64,000 nt of DNA from Methylicorpusculum oleiharenae (GTDB taxonomy: Bacteria; Pseudomonadota; Gammaproteobacteria; Methylococcales; Methylomonadaceae), in assembly GCF_009828925.2 (NCBI RefSeq), contig NZ_WUTY02000001.1:3006492-3070491 (forward strand), in the 5' to 3' direction. A model generated the notes under the pieces. That model searched no databases. It worked only from the letters and a program-made list of their open reading frames with translations, and was not told the DNA's origin. The position numbers and the translations under genes are program-made. Positions 29,699 to 39,608 of the stretch are shown piece by piece; positions within the stretch are counted from its first letter, which is position 1; every line of letters starts with the position of its first letter.

Positions 29699-30463
29699 TC
29701 AGAACTTATCTTTCATCGCTCTCAGCCGGGTAAAAACGCTTAACGAAGATTCACCCTCTCTATCGAAAGCAGTTTGCAACGAAGGCTTGTCCGCTCTAAA
29801 AAAAGGATTGGTTTTTTTTTCTAACCCAATTGTTGACGGTAGGGTTGGTGTGTTTACTTTGCGCATTGCTTCTACGTTGAGCACTCTTTGAATCAAGTCA
29901 GGATTGCCAGGTTCTACAGTCAAAGCAAAACGACCATTATTAAGTGTATATTCGTGCGCACAATACACTTTTGTTTCATCCGGCAAGTCTCTCAATGACT
30001 TTAACGAGTTCCACATTTGTTCGGCCGTTCCCTCGAAAAGTCTGCCGCAACCCATGGCAAACAAAGTATCACCGCAAAACAAAAGCCCGTCCTCAATCGC
30101 ATGATAAACAATATGGCCGGAGGTATGACCGGGCGTCTCCATTACCTGCAGTCGGACGTCTCCCAACTTTACCCAGTCACCCTCAATCACCGTTTCATCG
30201 ATTCCCGGAATGCGCCGCCTGTCCTGATAGGCGCCGATAATCCGGCAACCGGTTTGAGCTTTCAGTTCAAGATTTCCACCTACATGATCCTGATGATGAT
30301 GGGTATTAAAAATACAGTTAAGTGTCCAGCCTTGCGCATCCAGTCGTTCCAGTACCGGAGAGGCGATTGCAGGATCTACCACCGCAGTTTCTTTGGATGC
30401 AGGATCATGCAAAAGATAAATATAGTTATCGTTCAGAACGGGTATTTGTATGATATCCAACAT
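29699..30463 (-). CDS. gloB: hydroxyacylglutathione hydrolase (glyoxalase II)
   Basis: Hydrolyses S-D-lactoylglutathione to D-lactate and glutathione in methylglyoxal detoxification. The 254-residue metallo-beta-lactamase-fold protein has the zinc motif THHHQDHVGG, GHTSGHIVYH, and LFCGDTLFAMGCGRLFEG, plus the C-terminal glutathione-binding KTNPFFR. Length and motifs fit GloB rather than other members of the fold. Confidence 0.94.
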   Translation of the reverse strand: MLDIIQIPVLNDNYIYLLHDPASKETAVVDPAIASPVLERLDAQGWTLNCIFNTHHHQDHVGGNLELKAQTGCRIIGAYQDRRRIPGIDETVIEGDWVKLGDVRLQVMETPGHTSGHIVYHAIEDGLLFCGDTLFAMGCGRLFEGTAEQMWNSLKSLRDLPDETKVYCAHEYTLNNGRFALTVEPGNPDLIQRVLNVEAMRKVNTPTLPSTIGLEKKTNPFFRADKPSLQTAFDREGESSLSVFTRLRAMKDKF

Positions 30464-30500
30464 AAATTAAACCTTGAATAAGTAAAGACACTCTTAATGT

Positions 30501-30662
30501 AGCAATTTCCAGTTTGAACTTTTATGTGGCATTAAGGGTTGGCGTAAGCCTTGCGAGGTGCGCCTTAGACCCATCTATAGGGGCTTGACGGCAGCATTCC
30601 TGCTGCCGATATCCCTGAAAAGCTTACGCCTCTCCCTCTTAATCATCAAACTGAAAATTGCT
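30501..30662. repeat. inverted-repeat element, family C, copy 1
   Basis: A 162-bp element bounded by AGCAATTTCCAGTTTGA (left) and the inverse of AGCAATTTTCAGTTTGA (right). The inverted similarity continues inward to GGCGTAAGCC / AGCTTACGCC. A central perfect hairpin GGCAGC-ATTCCT-GCTGCC follows CTATAGGGGCTTGAC. A related copy is at 58095-58230. It fills the gap between gloB and mtgA. Confidence 0.75.
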
Positions 30663-30666
30663 GCTA

Positions 30667-31350
30667 TCAATGCCTAAGATTATGCATTTGTTTGAGAATC
30701 CAGGCTTGGCGTTTGATCAAATAAGGGCTGGGATTGACCGGGCTGTAGCGCCTCGGATTAGGCAAAATTGCGGCAAGTAATGCTGCATGTTTCGCAGTCA
30801 GCTGATCTGCAGGCACTCCAAAATAATAACGGCTGGCTGCGCCGATGCCAAAAACATGATCACCAAACTCCGCGATATTGAGATACACCTCAAGAATGCG
30901 CTGCTTGTCCCATACAAGCTCAATCAGGGCAGTAAACCAAAACTCCAGGGCTTTCCTTCCCATATTGCGAGCGGGCGTTAAAAACAGGTTTTTCGCCACT
31001 TGTTGGCTGATTGTACTGGCGCCCCGGAGTTTTCCGCCTTTTTGATAGTGAGTCAGTGCTTGAGAAATCGCTTCGGTATCAAATCCACGATGCGAATAAA
31101 AGCGCTGATCTTCGGAAGCAATAACCGCTTGTCGGGCATGGTTTGAAATAGCTGACCGGTTTATCCATTGATATTTGATAGGGCGAAAGTTCTTGCCTTG
31201 TTCAAATTCCTCTAAATGACGAACGAGCATAAAGGCAGTTGTCGGAGGTGGCAAATATTTCAGTGTACCGATTGCGGCCAATGATAAAACAAGAAATAGG
31301 AGGCTAGCAGCAATTACGAAGCGTCTGATAGCTAGTAGAATTTTTGACAA
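30667..31350 (-). CDS. mtgA: monofunctional peptidoglycan glycosyltransferase
   Basis: GT51-family enzyme that polymerises lipid II into glycan strands at the inner membrane. The 227-residue protein has one N-terminal membrane segment (about 10-30), the catalytic motif ASEDQRFYSHRGFD, GASTISQQVAKNLFL, and EVYLNIAEFGDHVFGIGAASRYYFG. No transpeptidase domain follows, so it is the monofunctional MtgA type. Confidence 0.94.
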   Translation of the reverse strand: MSKILLAIRRFVIAASLLFLVLSLAAIGTLKYLPPPTTAFMLVRHLEEFEQGKNFRPIKYQWINRSAISNHARQAVIASEDQRFYSHRGFDTEAISQALTHYQKGGKLRGASTISQQVAKNLFLTPARNMGRKALEFWFTALIELVWDKQRILEVYLNIAEFGDHVFGIGAASRYYFGVPADQLTAKHAALLAAILPNPRRYSPVNPSPYLIKRQAWILKQMHNLRH

Positions 31351-31470
31351 GATTGATTACTGACCTTAGACCTTAAGCTGAAAAGAAGCCACCTCAAATT
31401 AATGGAGGCGAATGGAATACTAAGTCAAAAATGGATTAAATCCGGCTGCAGTATGAAAAATCCAGCGAGT

Positions 31471-32343
31471 TTATCGGCTTTTGATGACACCGTGTTCATC
31501 TGAAAGAATGATCTCTACCCGGCGATTTTGTTGTTTTCCCAATTCAGTGTCGTTGGATGCTATCGGGTAGGTTTTGCCGTAACCCACGGCATTGATTCTG
31601 CTTGGGTGAATGCCTTGGTGATTTAAAGCAACTTTAACCGCTTCGGCTCTTTTTTCCGATAAAGTCTGATTATAAATATCAGAGCCGGTACTGTCCGTAT
31701 GACCTTCAATAAGCACATTGCGTTCCGGATATTTTTCAAGAAACTCAACCAATTTGGTGAGAATACGCAGTCCGCCCTCGTTTATGTCCGCTTTGTTGTA
31801 ATCGAATAACACATCACCCAAGGTAAGCACCATACCTCTGTCGGTTGCCTGTGCTTGCAACTCAGTTAACTGTCTGGCCAGATCTTCGGCTTTTTGTCTG
31901 GCTTCTTCAGATTCTCTCAAGGCCTGTTCGGCTTTTTTCTGTGCTTCTTGAGCTTGCCGGGCTCTTAAATCAGCTTCCAGTGTCCTCGCTTCAAGTTGAA
32001 TCTGTTTTCGTTCCAATTGGGCTTTTGTAATAATCTCTTTGGCAACCGCACTGTCGGCTTTGTGTTGAGCAATTTGAGTTCTAAGCTGGGTTTTGTAAGC
32101 CAGACTCTGAAGCGCAGCATCATCGCCGCCTTCACTCTCAAGCGCTTTTAAAGCAGTGAGAGATTCCTCTGCCTCTCTTAATGCGACAGGGGCTTTTTCA
32201 GCAATGATGGGGTCGTTCTGTACGCTTCTTACCAGAATTTCTGCTTTAACTATGTCCGGATGAGGCTGAGTGACACAGGCAGAGAGTAAAAAAATCAAAG
32301 AACAAACAAAAGTCAGCTTCGCGGTCTTCATGATCGGTTTCAT
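31471..32343 (-). CDS. OmpA-family lipoprotein with DUF4398
   Basis: A 290-residue lipoprotein: lipobox LLSACV near residue 22, a helical DUF4398-like domain, a long coiled coil (about 90-170), and an OmpA peptidoglycan-binding domain from about 175 with DVLFDYNKADI, EGHTDSTGSDIYNQTLSEKRA and GYGKTYPIASN. It would tether the outer membrane to the cell wall. It follows a small DUF4398 lipoprotein gene by 36 bases. Confidence 0.85.
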   Translation of the reverse strand: MKPIMKTAKLTFVCSLIFLLSACVTQPHPDIVKAEILVRSVQNDPIIAEKAPVALREAEESLTALKALESEGGDDAALQSLAYKTQLRTQIAQHKADSAVAKEIITKAQLERKQIQLEARTLEADLRARQAQEAQKKAEQALRESEEARQKAEDLARQLTELQAQATDRGMVLTLGDVLFDYNKADINEGGLRILTKLVEFLEKYPERNVLIEGHTDSTGSDIYNQTLSEKRAEAVKVALNHQGIHPSRINAVGYGKTYPIASNDTELGKQQNRRVEIILSDEHGVIKSR

Positions 32344-32379
32344 AAAACGTTAAAAAATAAAATAAGGGGTTTGGGCTGA

Positions 32380-32775
32380 TTATTGTTTAATAGATTGATA
32401 TCGCAGAGACTCTTGTTTTAATACCAGGATGCTCTCCTGAATATCTTCGGCCGCTTGCTTGTTTTTAATGGCCTCTGTCTTGGATTTGGCTAATTCCGCT
32501 TCAATCTCTGCGACGGATGCTAAATTTCTGGCTTCTTCATAACGCTCATCTTTTAGTGCCTGTTGTGCTTTTTCAAGGGTTTGATGAGCTTGTCTCAACT
32601 CCAGAGGGGCATGGATTTGGGCCCCATCTTCCTGGGCTTCTTCTATCACATAAGAACTGCGGGTAATTTCTTCGTAAGGGGGTGGTGTGCCTGTGCAAGA
32701 GACAACCAGTGAATAAACGGGAAAAAGAAAGAAGCGATTAAGCAGGGTAGGCCGAAAAATTCGACGGATGAGCAT
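32380..32775 (-). CDS. small DUF4398-type lipoprotein
   Basis: A 131-residue protein with a signal sequence and lipobox VVSCTG near residue 27, then a helical DUF4398-like domain rich in Glu, Ala and Lys (LELRQAHQTLEKAQQAL). The start at 32775 is preferred because GGAGGAA lies inside the longer reading just before it. It is paired with the OmpA-type lipoprotein, whose N-terminal domain is similar, so duplication is likely. Confidence 0.75.
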   Translation of the reverse strand: MLIRRIFRPTLLNRFFLFPVYSLVVSCTGTPPPYEEITRSSYVIEEAQEDGAQIHAPLELRQAHQTLEKAQQALKDERYEEARNLASVAEIEAELAKSKTEAIKNKQAAEDIQESILVLKQESLRYQSIKQ

Positions 32776-33079
32776 TAAAAATTTCCTCCGCATAGGTTGG
32801 ATGATGGTTCTGGGTCATTAAAACACGGTCTTGATAATCGCTGTTTATGAGCAAATTTTCAAGTTAATTTGAATCAATTACAGGTTACAGCATCATTTGC
32901 TATCTCCAGGGTCAAGATCATGGGCTATAGTCTCAGAATAAACTAAGAGATAACGGGCAGTTGAATCCAGAAGAAGAAGTGTTTTCGATCCAGAGAAATT
33001 AAGCGTTGATCAATAAAAAACGCTTTACTTTGTAAAATTATCGCGATAAAAAGCATTTTTTAATTACGGAGGCAAAATT
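32776..33079. other. 304-bp gap, no gene seen
   Basis: A/T-rich intergenic DNA between divergent genes. It should hold promoters for the lipoprotein pair and for the small acidic protein. A good ribosome site, ACGGAGG, precedes the gene at 33080. No RNA gene or repeat was recognised. Confidence 0.5.
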
Positions 33080-33307
33080 ATGGCCGGTTCTACGTCAGAT
33101 GTATTGTCCGAAGATATGGATTATGACGACGAAGATGCTGTTGTTATCGCGGTCGACGAATCAGACGAATCAGAGGACTCAATCCAGGCAAAAGCAGGAT
33201 CAAATTATGACAAAGTGGACGCGCGCAGAAAAATTGAATTGTATTGGGAGAAACGGAGACTTAAAGAGGAATTTGGCGATATTGAGGATTTCGACTTGGA
33301 CTTTTAA
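33080..33307 (+). CDS. small acidic PA3496-like protein
   Basis: A 75-residue protein with an acidic N-terminal half (SEDMDYDDEDA) and a C-terminal motif RRKIELYWEKRRLKEEFGD typical of the PA3496 family, annotated in other genomes as putative envelope integrity proteins. Function is not established. GGAGG precedes the ATG by seven bases. It stands alone. Confidence 0.75.
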   Translation: MAGSTSDVLSEDMDYDDEDAVVIAVDESDESEDSIQAKAGSNYDKVDARRKIELYWEKRRLKEEFGDIEDFDLDF

Positions 33308-33569
33308 AGCTGTTTTACCTGAACCTATTTGATTTATAAGTGATTAGCATATCAAGCTAACAGACTTTATTCCTCTTAATTGTCATACCGGCATGGACGC
33401 AGGTTTGACAGTTTGTTTTGATACACCCCGCCCACTCTAGACTTAAATTCCAAAAGATCACGATTTAAAATCAGTTACAGTGCGTGTTAGATCAATACAT
33501 CAGCACTTTAACCACTAATATTTTTTACAAAGCTTGCTTTTTAGCGGTATTAAAAGTCAATAAAAACGG

Positions 33570-34121
33570 TTATTTCATCATCTTGTCTTGGAAAATCACA
33601 TCCAGTTTTTGAGTATTATCATTATTCAGGTAAGGTTCGTTATATTGAACCGGTGGTGATGGCACAGGCGCCGGTGCATAAACCTTTTCGGCAATTGCGG
33701 CAGGTTTGGATTTTCTCACCTGTTCTGACTCGTCCAGTCTATAAGTTTCACCGTAGGTGGTATCCGCGTCGAAATCGTCCCAGATATAAACCGGTTGAGC
33801 AATAGGCTGGGTTGGGAGTGGAAATGTAATTAAGTCGGCAACTCCTACGCCGATTCGGCCTCCCATGTTTACAATTCCCTTGAATGTTCCACCGACCAAG
33901 CCATAGAAAATATTGCTTTGATTGGTCGTGTTAATAACGTTTTTCGGAATTTCAAGGGGGCTGGACACTATATTGGTAAAGCCAGAGAGTGCTTTATGAC
34001 CGATTTTTTCACCATAGCTGCCGCCCGGGCGGAAAGACGTATCAGCGAGTACTGAGGAATTTAATAAAGAGCAGAACCCAAGGGTTGAGAGTCCCACAAT
34101 AACGCGTCGATATTTTGTCAT
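33570..34121 (-). CDS. TIGR04073-type exported protein
   Basis: A 183-residue protein with a signal peptide (cleavage near VLA, about residue 26). The core GEKIGHKALSGFTNIVSSPLEIPKN, read as a pattern, and GLVGGTFKGIVNMGGRIGVGVADL match the TIGR04073 family, named exosortase-system-associated because of co-occurrence in genomes. The C-terminus contains PVYIWDDFDADTTYGETYR. No exosortase or PEP-CTERM gene is in the window. It is 55 bases downstream of tex. Confidence 0.75.
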   Translation of the reverse strand: MTKYRRVIVGLSTLGFCSLLNSSVLADTSFRPGGSYGEKIGHKALSGFTNIVSSPLEIPKNVINTTNQSNIFYGLVGGTFKGIVNMGGRIGVGVADLITFPLPTQPIAQPVYIWDDFDADTTYGETYRLDESEQVRKSKPAAIAEKVYAPAPVPSPPVQYNEPYLNNDNTQKLDVIFQDKMMK

Positions 34122-34176
34122 GTCAAATCCTGCCGGTCAGATTAATTTAGGGAGAGTATAGCAGAGCATCGACGTT

Positions 34177-36456
34177 TTATTTTTTCAGCGCCTTGGCAAA
34201 AGCATTAGCCATGGTGCCCTGAAGCGGTTTTTCGGATGACTGTTTGGCTTTGTGATTGTGTTGAGGTTGAGGCGTTGACTTAACCGCTTCTATTAGTGAA
34301 TCTTTTCTCATCGTCAAAGCGATTCTTTGCCTGCTGACATCAACTTCCAGTACTTTGACCGATACCATATCACCTGTTTTTACAACGGTACGCGGGTCTT
34401 TGACAAATTCATCGGCCAGATGGGATATGTGGACCAGGCCGTCCTGGTGGACGCCGATGTCGACAAACGCTCCGAAATTGGCGACATTGGTGACAACACC
34501 TTCCAGGATCATGCCCGGTTTTAAATCGGTAATTTTTTCAACGCCTTCTTTATATTTGACGCTCTTGAATTCAGGGCGCGGGTCACGGCCCGGCTTTTCA
34601 AGCTCTTTAATAATATCGGTAACGGTAGGCAGGCCGAATTTTTCATTGGTAAAATTTGCGGGTTCCAGCGTTCTTAAAAAACTGCTTTGGCCCAGCAGAT
34701 CACGGATGGATTTTCCGGTTTTTCCGATAATCGCTTCAACAACCGGATAAGCCTCCGGATGGACGGCAGATGCATCCAGAGGATTGGTGCCATTCATGAT
34801 GCGCAAAAATCCAGCCGCCTGTTCAAAAGCCTTTTCTCCCAAACGAGGTACTTTTTTAAGTTGTGCGCGATTTTTGAAAGGCCCATTTTGATCGCGAAAA
34901 GCGACGATATTTTCACTGACTCCGGCAGATAAACCAGAGACCTGTTTCAACAAAGCGACCGAGGCCGTGTTGACATCAACGCCTACCGCATTGACGCAGT
35001 CCTCAACAACAGTATCCAGCATTCTAGCCAATTGCGCCTGATTGACGTCATGCTGATACTGGCCCACACCAATCGACTTGGGATCAATTTTAACCAGTTC
35101 AGCCAGAGGATCTTGAAGACGTCTGGCGATTGACACGGCTCCTCTGAGCGATACGTCCAGATCGGGGAATTCTTTAGCGGCCAGTTCAGATGCCGAATAA
35201 ACGGATGCGCCTGCTTCTGATACTGTTAATTTGCTGAATGTAAGCTCGGGATGCCGCTTCATCACATCAGCAACCAGTTGGTCTGTTTCGCGAGATGCCG
35301 TGCCGTTACCGATGCTGACCAGATCGACTTGATAGTATTTGATGTGTCGCGCCAGCTTGGCTATCGATTCATCCCATTGATTCTTTGGCTGGTGGGGGTA
35401 AATGGTATCAGTTGCCAGGACTTTACCGGTAGGGTCGACAATCGCGACTTTTACCCCGGTTCGTATGCCGGGGTCCAATCCCATCGTTGCTTTTGGGCCG
35501 GCCGGCGCAGCCAGTAATAAATCACGCAAGTTGTTGGCAAATACGCGTATTGCCTCTAGTTCGGCGGCTTCCCTTAGTCTGAGTTTCAAGTCCAGATCAA
35601 TCCGCGTGTAAAGCTTGATTTTCCAGGCATAACGCGCGGTTTCGGCCAGCCAGGCCTCGGCAGGTTTACTGATGTCCGTGATATTCAGATGTCTTGCAAC
35701 CCATTGTTCACAGCGTTGATGCTCTTCTTTTTCATCGGTGCCCGGTTTGAGCGAGAGATTTAGCAAATCTTCATTGCGTCCCCGGAAAAGAGCGAGTGCA
35801 CGATGAGAGGGGATTTTGTCGATGGCTTCCTGGTAATCGAAATAGTCTTTGAATTTTGCAGCTTCCTGCTCTTTATTAGGAACGAGCGTGGCATGCATGA
35901 CGCCTTTTTGCCAGACACGTTCCCTGAGTTCTGACAGCAACGCGGCGTCTTCTGAAATGCGTTCCATGATTATTTGTCTCGCACCTTCCAATGCGTTAGC
36001 ACTGTCGTTGATACCCATCTCGGTATTGAGATAATCGAGCGCCGCTTCATCGGGGATCAGGTTGCGATTTTCCAGAAGCGCGTCTGCAAGAGGTTCCAGT
36101 CCCGCTTCGCGGGCAATTTGCGCTTTTGTGCGCCTTTTGGGTTTGAACGGTAAGTATAAATCTTCCAAAAGTGTTTTAGTGTCCGCATTCAGGAGGGCTT
36201 GTTCCAAATCGGGAGTGAGTTTGCCTTGGATGCCAATACTGTCCAGAATGGTGGCTCGACGATCATTTAACTCACGCAGATAAATAAGCCGCTCTTCCAG
36301 ATTTCTTAATTGGGTATCATCCAGTCCTCCCGTTGCTTCTTTACGATACCTGGCGATGAAAGGGACAGTGGAGCCCTCATCCAACAGTGAAACGGCGGCA
36401 TTAACCTGATGGAAAGAAACAGCTAATTCTTCTGCGATGCGTTTTATGACGTCCAT
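34177..36456 (-). CDS. tex: Tex-family S1 RNA-binding transcription accessory protein
   Basis: Nucleic-acid-binding protein linked to transcription and stress tolerance. The start at 36456 ([13 protein letters not shown]) gives 759 residues; an upstream reading adds 14 unlike the family. Domains: helical Tex N-terminus with [17 protein letters not shown], a YqgF-like RNase-H fold ([16 protein letters not shown]), helix-hairpin-helix repeats ([11 protein letters not shown]), and an S1 domain near 645-715 ([19 protein letters not shown]). All are intact. Confidence 0.93.
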   Translation of the reverse strand: MDVIKRIAEELAVSFHQVNAAVSLLDEGSTVPFIARYRKEATGGLDDTQLRNLEERLIYLRELNDRRATILDSIGIQGKLTPDLEQALLNADTKTLLEDLYLPFKPKRRTKAQIAREAGLEPLADALLENRNLIPDEAALDYLNTEMGINDSANALEGARQIIMERISEDAALLSELRERVWQKGVMHATLVPNKEQEAAKFKDYFDYQEAIDKIPSHRALALFRGRNEDLLNLSLKPGTDEKEEHQRCEQWVARHLNITDISKPAEAWLAETARYAWKIKLYTRIDLDLKLRLREAAELEAIRVFANNLRDLLLAAPAGPKATMGLDPGIRTGVKVAIVDPTGKVLATDTIYPHQPKNQWDESIAKLARHIKYYQVDLVSIGNGTASRETDQLVADVMKRHPELTFSKLTVSEAGASVYSASELAAKEFPDLDVSLRGAVSIARRLQDPLAELVKIDPKSIGVGQYQHDVNQAQLARMLDTVVEDCVNAVGVDVNTASVALLKQVSGLSAGVSENIVAFRDQNGPFKNRAQLKKVPRLGEKAFEQAAGFLRIMNGTNPLDASAVHPEAYPVVEAIIGKTGKSIRDLLGQSSFLRTLEPANFTNEKFGLPTVTDIIKELEKPGRDPRPEFKSVKYKEGVEKITDLKPGMILEGVVTNVANFGAFVDIGVHQDGLVHISHLADEFVKDPRTVVKTGDMVSVKVLEVDVSRQRIALTMRKDSLIEAVKSTPQPQHNHKAKQSSEKPLQGTMANAFAKALKK

Positions 36457-36654
36457 GGATCTCAATAAATGTGTTTTTGAAGAGTGCCATTTTAACAAGA
36501 GCAGGGTATCTAAAAAACATTTCTTTATTGAGGGGTAACACTGCTGGAATCAAAACAAAAAATTCGTGATCTTCACCAATTGAAAGGGTATGAAATGATT
36601 TAATCGATGACGCTTTCGGAGATTACAATACACCGTATTATTCAAGGAGAATTT

Positions 36655-37191
36655 ATGAAAGTAAAAGAAAGACGACATGGCATTGTTCTGGTCAATACCG
36701 GTGAAGGCAAGGGTAAATCCTCAAGCGCATTAGGCATGGTGTTTCGTGCAGCAGGATGGGGCATGAAAGTCTGTGTCATTCAGTTTATCAAAGGCCAATG
36801 GCAAACCGGCGAACAGAGAGCGGCCGAGCGGTTTGATAATATCGAGTGGCATGCGCTTGGGGATGGGTTTACCTGGGATACCAAAAATCCCGAGCAGGAT
36901 ATTAAAACCAGCCGGGAGATTTGGGAATTCAGTAAGCAGAAAATTCTTTCCGAAGAGTTTGATTTTGTTTTGCTGGATGAGATCAATTATTGCTGCGGTT
37001 ATAACTGGATTTCCGGACAGGAAATTGCCGATTTTATCGCCAACGATAAACCCAAATGGCTGCATCTGGTGTTAACTGGGCGTAATGCACCCCCTGAAGT
37101 CATAGACATTGCCGATACCGTTACTGAAATGATGCCGGTCAAGCATGCTTTTTCTAAAGGGATTAAAGCGGAGCAGGGTGTTGAATTTTGA
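36655..37191 (+). CDS. cobO: cob(I)yrinic acid a,c-diamide adenosyltransferase
   Basis: Transfers the adenosyl group of ATP to cobalt to form adenosylcobamide. The start at 36655 with AAGGAGA upstream gives 178 residues. Seen: P-loop NTGEGKGKSSSALG, VIQFIKGQW, DFVLLDEINY and the C-terminal KHAFSKGIKAEQGVEF typical of the BtuR/CobO family. No other cobalamin gene or B12 riboswitch is visible, so it may serve salvage. Confidence 0.92.
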   Translation: MKVKERRHGIVLVNTGEGKGKSSSALGMVFRAAGWGMKVCVIQFIKGQWQTGEQRAAERFDNIEWHALGDGFTWDTKNPEQDIKTSREIWEFSKQKILSEEFDFVLLDEINYCCGYNWISGQEIADFIANDKPKWLHLVLTGRNAPPEVIDIADTVTEMMPVKHAFSKGIKAEQGVEF

Positions 37192-37334
37192 TTAATCCGG
37201 ATAATTTATAGGTTTATTGTCTGGCGGCATTGCTGAGTCAACCGTAATAACATAGAATTTTCTGCCAGGTTTGAACTTGGCAAAGAAAGTTATGTTTTAA
37301 CTTCATTCTTAATCAAACTTTATGAGGACATTTT

Positions 37335-37697
37335 ATGTCTGAAACACAAAAAATAATCGGAGCCGTCTTGGGGGTCATCATTATTGGTTTTCTGATTGTG
37401 GGCACCAGTAAGGAGAAGACCCCGGAAGAAATGGAAGCATCATCGATGATGCTTTCGTACAGCTCGATGCAGACTATGGCTGGCCAGAAATGTCCGGCTG
37501 CGGTATTGAAAGAGACCGGAGAGCAGGTCTATTTTCCTTCCGAGACAAAATCCGATAAATCCACTTTCATCACTCTAATGTATAAAGGTGAAACCGAAAA
37601 ATTCAAAAACGCCTCCTGCACGCTGCATTTGACTCTCGGAGGAATTTCCGAATTAATTATTGATGACAAGGTTGTCATAAAAAAACAGGTTAAATAA
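37335..37697 (+). CDS. unrecognised small membrane-anchored protein
   Basis: A 120-residue protein with one N-terminal membrane segment (about 7-24, GAVLGVIIIGFLIVG) and a presumed periplasmic domain containing two Cys (QKCPAAV and NASCTLHL) that could form a disulfide. The beta-rich C-terminal half is not recognised. It stands alone, with a reasonable upstream ribosome site TGAGGACA. Confidence 0.6.
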   Translation: MSETQKIIGAVLGVIIIGFLIVGTSKEKTPEEMEASSMMLSYSSMQTMAGQKCPAAVLKETGEQVYFPSETKSDKSTFITLMYKGETEKFKNASCTLHLTLGGISELIIDDKVVIKKQVK

Positions 37698-37722
37698 AGC
37701 CGTCCTTTTTGCTATTGCCCAT

Positions 37723-37764
37723 AGCCATAGGTTTTCTATATTTGTTTATAGACGGCCTATGGCT
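37723..37764 (+). terminator. inverted repeat after the small membrane protein
   Basis: AGCCATAGG (37723-37731) and CCTATGGCT (37756-37764) pair perfectly around a 24-nt A/T-rich loop, 25 bases after the stop of the preceding gene. No T-run follows, so a terminator role is tentative. Confidence 0.35.
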
Positions 37765-37807
37765 TGTACGTCGCTGGTGTATCGAAGATTAATATCGCCA
37801 TGAAAAA

Positions 37808-37981
37808 ATGCATCTCCTCATCGAAACTTTTCACAGCCTCAGCGAAAACGGCATAAAACTAGAACTGTTGGCCGTCCTGGTCATGTGCGTGATCTGTCGA
37901 ACCTTAATCGCCCTCCTCACCGACCCGAATCCCGATCGCTTATCGATACCTCAGTTTAATTGGCCATTAACACTGAAGTAG
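37808..37981 (+). CDS. possible 57-residue membrane peptide
   Basis: An ORF from ATG 37808 to TAG 37981 encoding a 57-residue peptide with one strongly hydrophobic stretch ELLAVLVMCVICRTLIALL near the middle. There is no clear ribosome site and no recognised family. It may be a real small protein or part of the decayed DNA that follows to 38469. Confidence 0.3.
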   Translation: MHLLIETFHSLSENGIKLELLAVLVMCVICRTLIALLTDPNPDRLSIPQFNWPLTLK

Positions 37982-38064
37982 GAAAAGCTATTAAATTGGA
38001 AAGGGAGTTTGTCATATGACATGCTGAATGCTTGCGGCGTTCTATTAGGCTCTGATTTTGTTGA

Positions 38065-38469
38065 CCTTCGTCCGCCCGCTATACGTTAACCTGGAACGGA
38101 CAGCAGGAAAGCCAATCGTCATCGGGTGTCATCATCTCCACTGGCTTTGGTTCGACCGGCTGGTTTCAATCCCTGCAGGCCGGGGCCCAAGGTGTTTGCG
38201 GCACCCCGTCTCACTTCCTGAGCGGCAGTTTTGCCTGGCATGAACAGCGTCTTCAGTTCACCGTTCGCGAACCGTTTCCAAGCCGAACCACGGGCACCAG
38301 TCAGGTGTTTGGGGCAGTAACGCCCGAGACGCCACTGACCTTAGAATCGCACATGCCGGAAAATGGTGTGATCTTTTCCGATGGCATTGAAGCCGATTAT
38401 GTCGCGTTCAATTCCGGCACCCGGGCGACGATCCGCGTAGCCGACACACTGGGGCAATTGATTATTTAA
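38065..38469 (+). pseudogene. NAD-kinase-like protein, C-terminal remnant
   Basis: An open frame of 134 codons with no proper start, bounded upstream by an in-frame TGA. It contains SSSGVIISTGFGSTGWFQS, the conserved glycine-rich loop of NAD kinase-fold proteins, then GIEADYVAFNSGTRATIRVAD and a natural stop. The N-terminal half with the nucleotide-binding GGDG motif is missing. It most resembles stand-alone NAD kinase-like proteins of about 300 residues rather than housekeeping NadK. Confidence 0.6.
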
Positions 38470-38568
38470 ACGAAATTTCGAGTCAGTAGCCCGGCTTTCA
38501 TGGCGACTGCGCGGGTTTTCTGTTGAGTTATTGGTCACCCAGAGGGACTGACCCAGCGGATCAAGGGG

Positions 38569-39528
38569 TTAGCCCTGCAACAGTATTTTTCTAACGCCGG
38601 CTTGGGCGGCATGAGTTAACGCGGTTAAGCCTTCATTTAAATGATAATACCCGTCAATCAGTGTTTCAACCGGGACAGTTTGCTGTTGGAGCAGGGCCAA
38701 AGCGTCGGCAAAAGGCCCGCAGCGAGAACCGAGAACAGTTAATTCATAAATCACTATTTTGCTTAAGTCGAGGGGTTCTGTTGACGAAAACGTACTCTTA
38801 AGGACCAAGGTGCCTCGCGGCTTGAGGATTCGCAACGATTGCCTGAAACCGCTGGCCTGGCCGCTGGCATCGATCACACAAGCAAACTGATGATCCGCCA
38901 CCTCCTCGATTAAGGCCGTCTTGAGCTGCCACTGTCTCGGTAATGCCAGGGACGCTTCCGAACGCCCCAGTACTTCAATATCATAACCCGCCAAAGCTAA
39001 CACCTTGGCAATCAGCAGGCCCAATCGTCCCGGACCGACTACTGCCACTGTCGTAACGGTCAAAGGTTCCAGTTGCTTTACCACCCTAAGGGCGGCGGCC
39101 AAGGGCTCGGTAAACACAGCCGCTTGATCCGAAACCTCATCAGGCACGATATAAAGTTGACTGACCGGTAGCGTAAAGTAGTCGGCGAAAACACCGTCTT
39201 TGCCGCGGATGCCCAACACAGTTCGACGTTGGCAATGCTCAGGCCCCTCGTGCAGACAATTATAACAGTGTTGACAGCCGATATTGATCGAACCCACCAC
39301 GCGGCGGTTAAGCCAGTGGCGATGTTCGGGGTGATTCACCGCGTCCACAACCCCCACAAATTCATGACCGATGATGCCGGAGAAACCGGCATATCCTTTT
39401 ACCAACTCCAGATCAGTGGCACAAATACCGGCGAGTTTCAGGCTGATTAATGCTTCATTGACACCGGCTACAGGCTTGGGGACATCCTGCCGGTACGATA
39501 AACCGTTGTTTAATACAAGTGCTTGCAT
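38569..39528 (-). CDS. zinc-dependent alcohol dehydrogenase (MDR family)
   Basis: A 319-residue medium-chain dehydrogenase. Seen: zinc-ligand region GICATDLELVKGY, GHEFVGVV, the structural-zinc Cys cluster CQHCYNCLHEGPEHC, and the NAD(P)-binding VVGPGRLGLLIAKVLA near residue 168. It oxidises or reduces an alcohol/aldehyde pair; the substrate cannot be told. It stands alone next to decayed DNA. Confidence 0.85.
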   Translation of the reverse strand: MQALVLNNGLSYRQDVPKPVAGVNEALISLKLAGICATDLELVKGYAGFSGIIGHEFVGVVDAVNHPEHRHWLNRRVVGSINIGCQHCYNCLHEGPEHCQRRTVLGIRGKDGVFADYFTLPVSQLYIVPDEVSDQAAVFTEPLAAALRVVKQLEPLTVTTVAVVGPGRLGLLIAKVLALAGYDIEVLGRSEASLALPRQWQLKTALIEEVADHQFACVIDASGQASGFRQSLRILKPRGTLVLKSTFSSTEPLDLSKIVIYELTVLGSRCGPFADALALLQQQTVPVETLIDGYYHLNEGLTALTHAAQAGVRKILLQG

Positions 39529-39608
39529 AGCGATATTCTCAATGAAACGGGGTGGCTTGCCACAATAAGCGGTCGATAGTTAAATGGCTTATACGTCAAC
39601 AGTGCGCA

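Noticed and set aside
36500-36654. Cobalamin riboswitch before the adenosyltransferase gene
   Set aside because: The leader is short and lacks the B12-box pattern GCCACTG.
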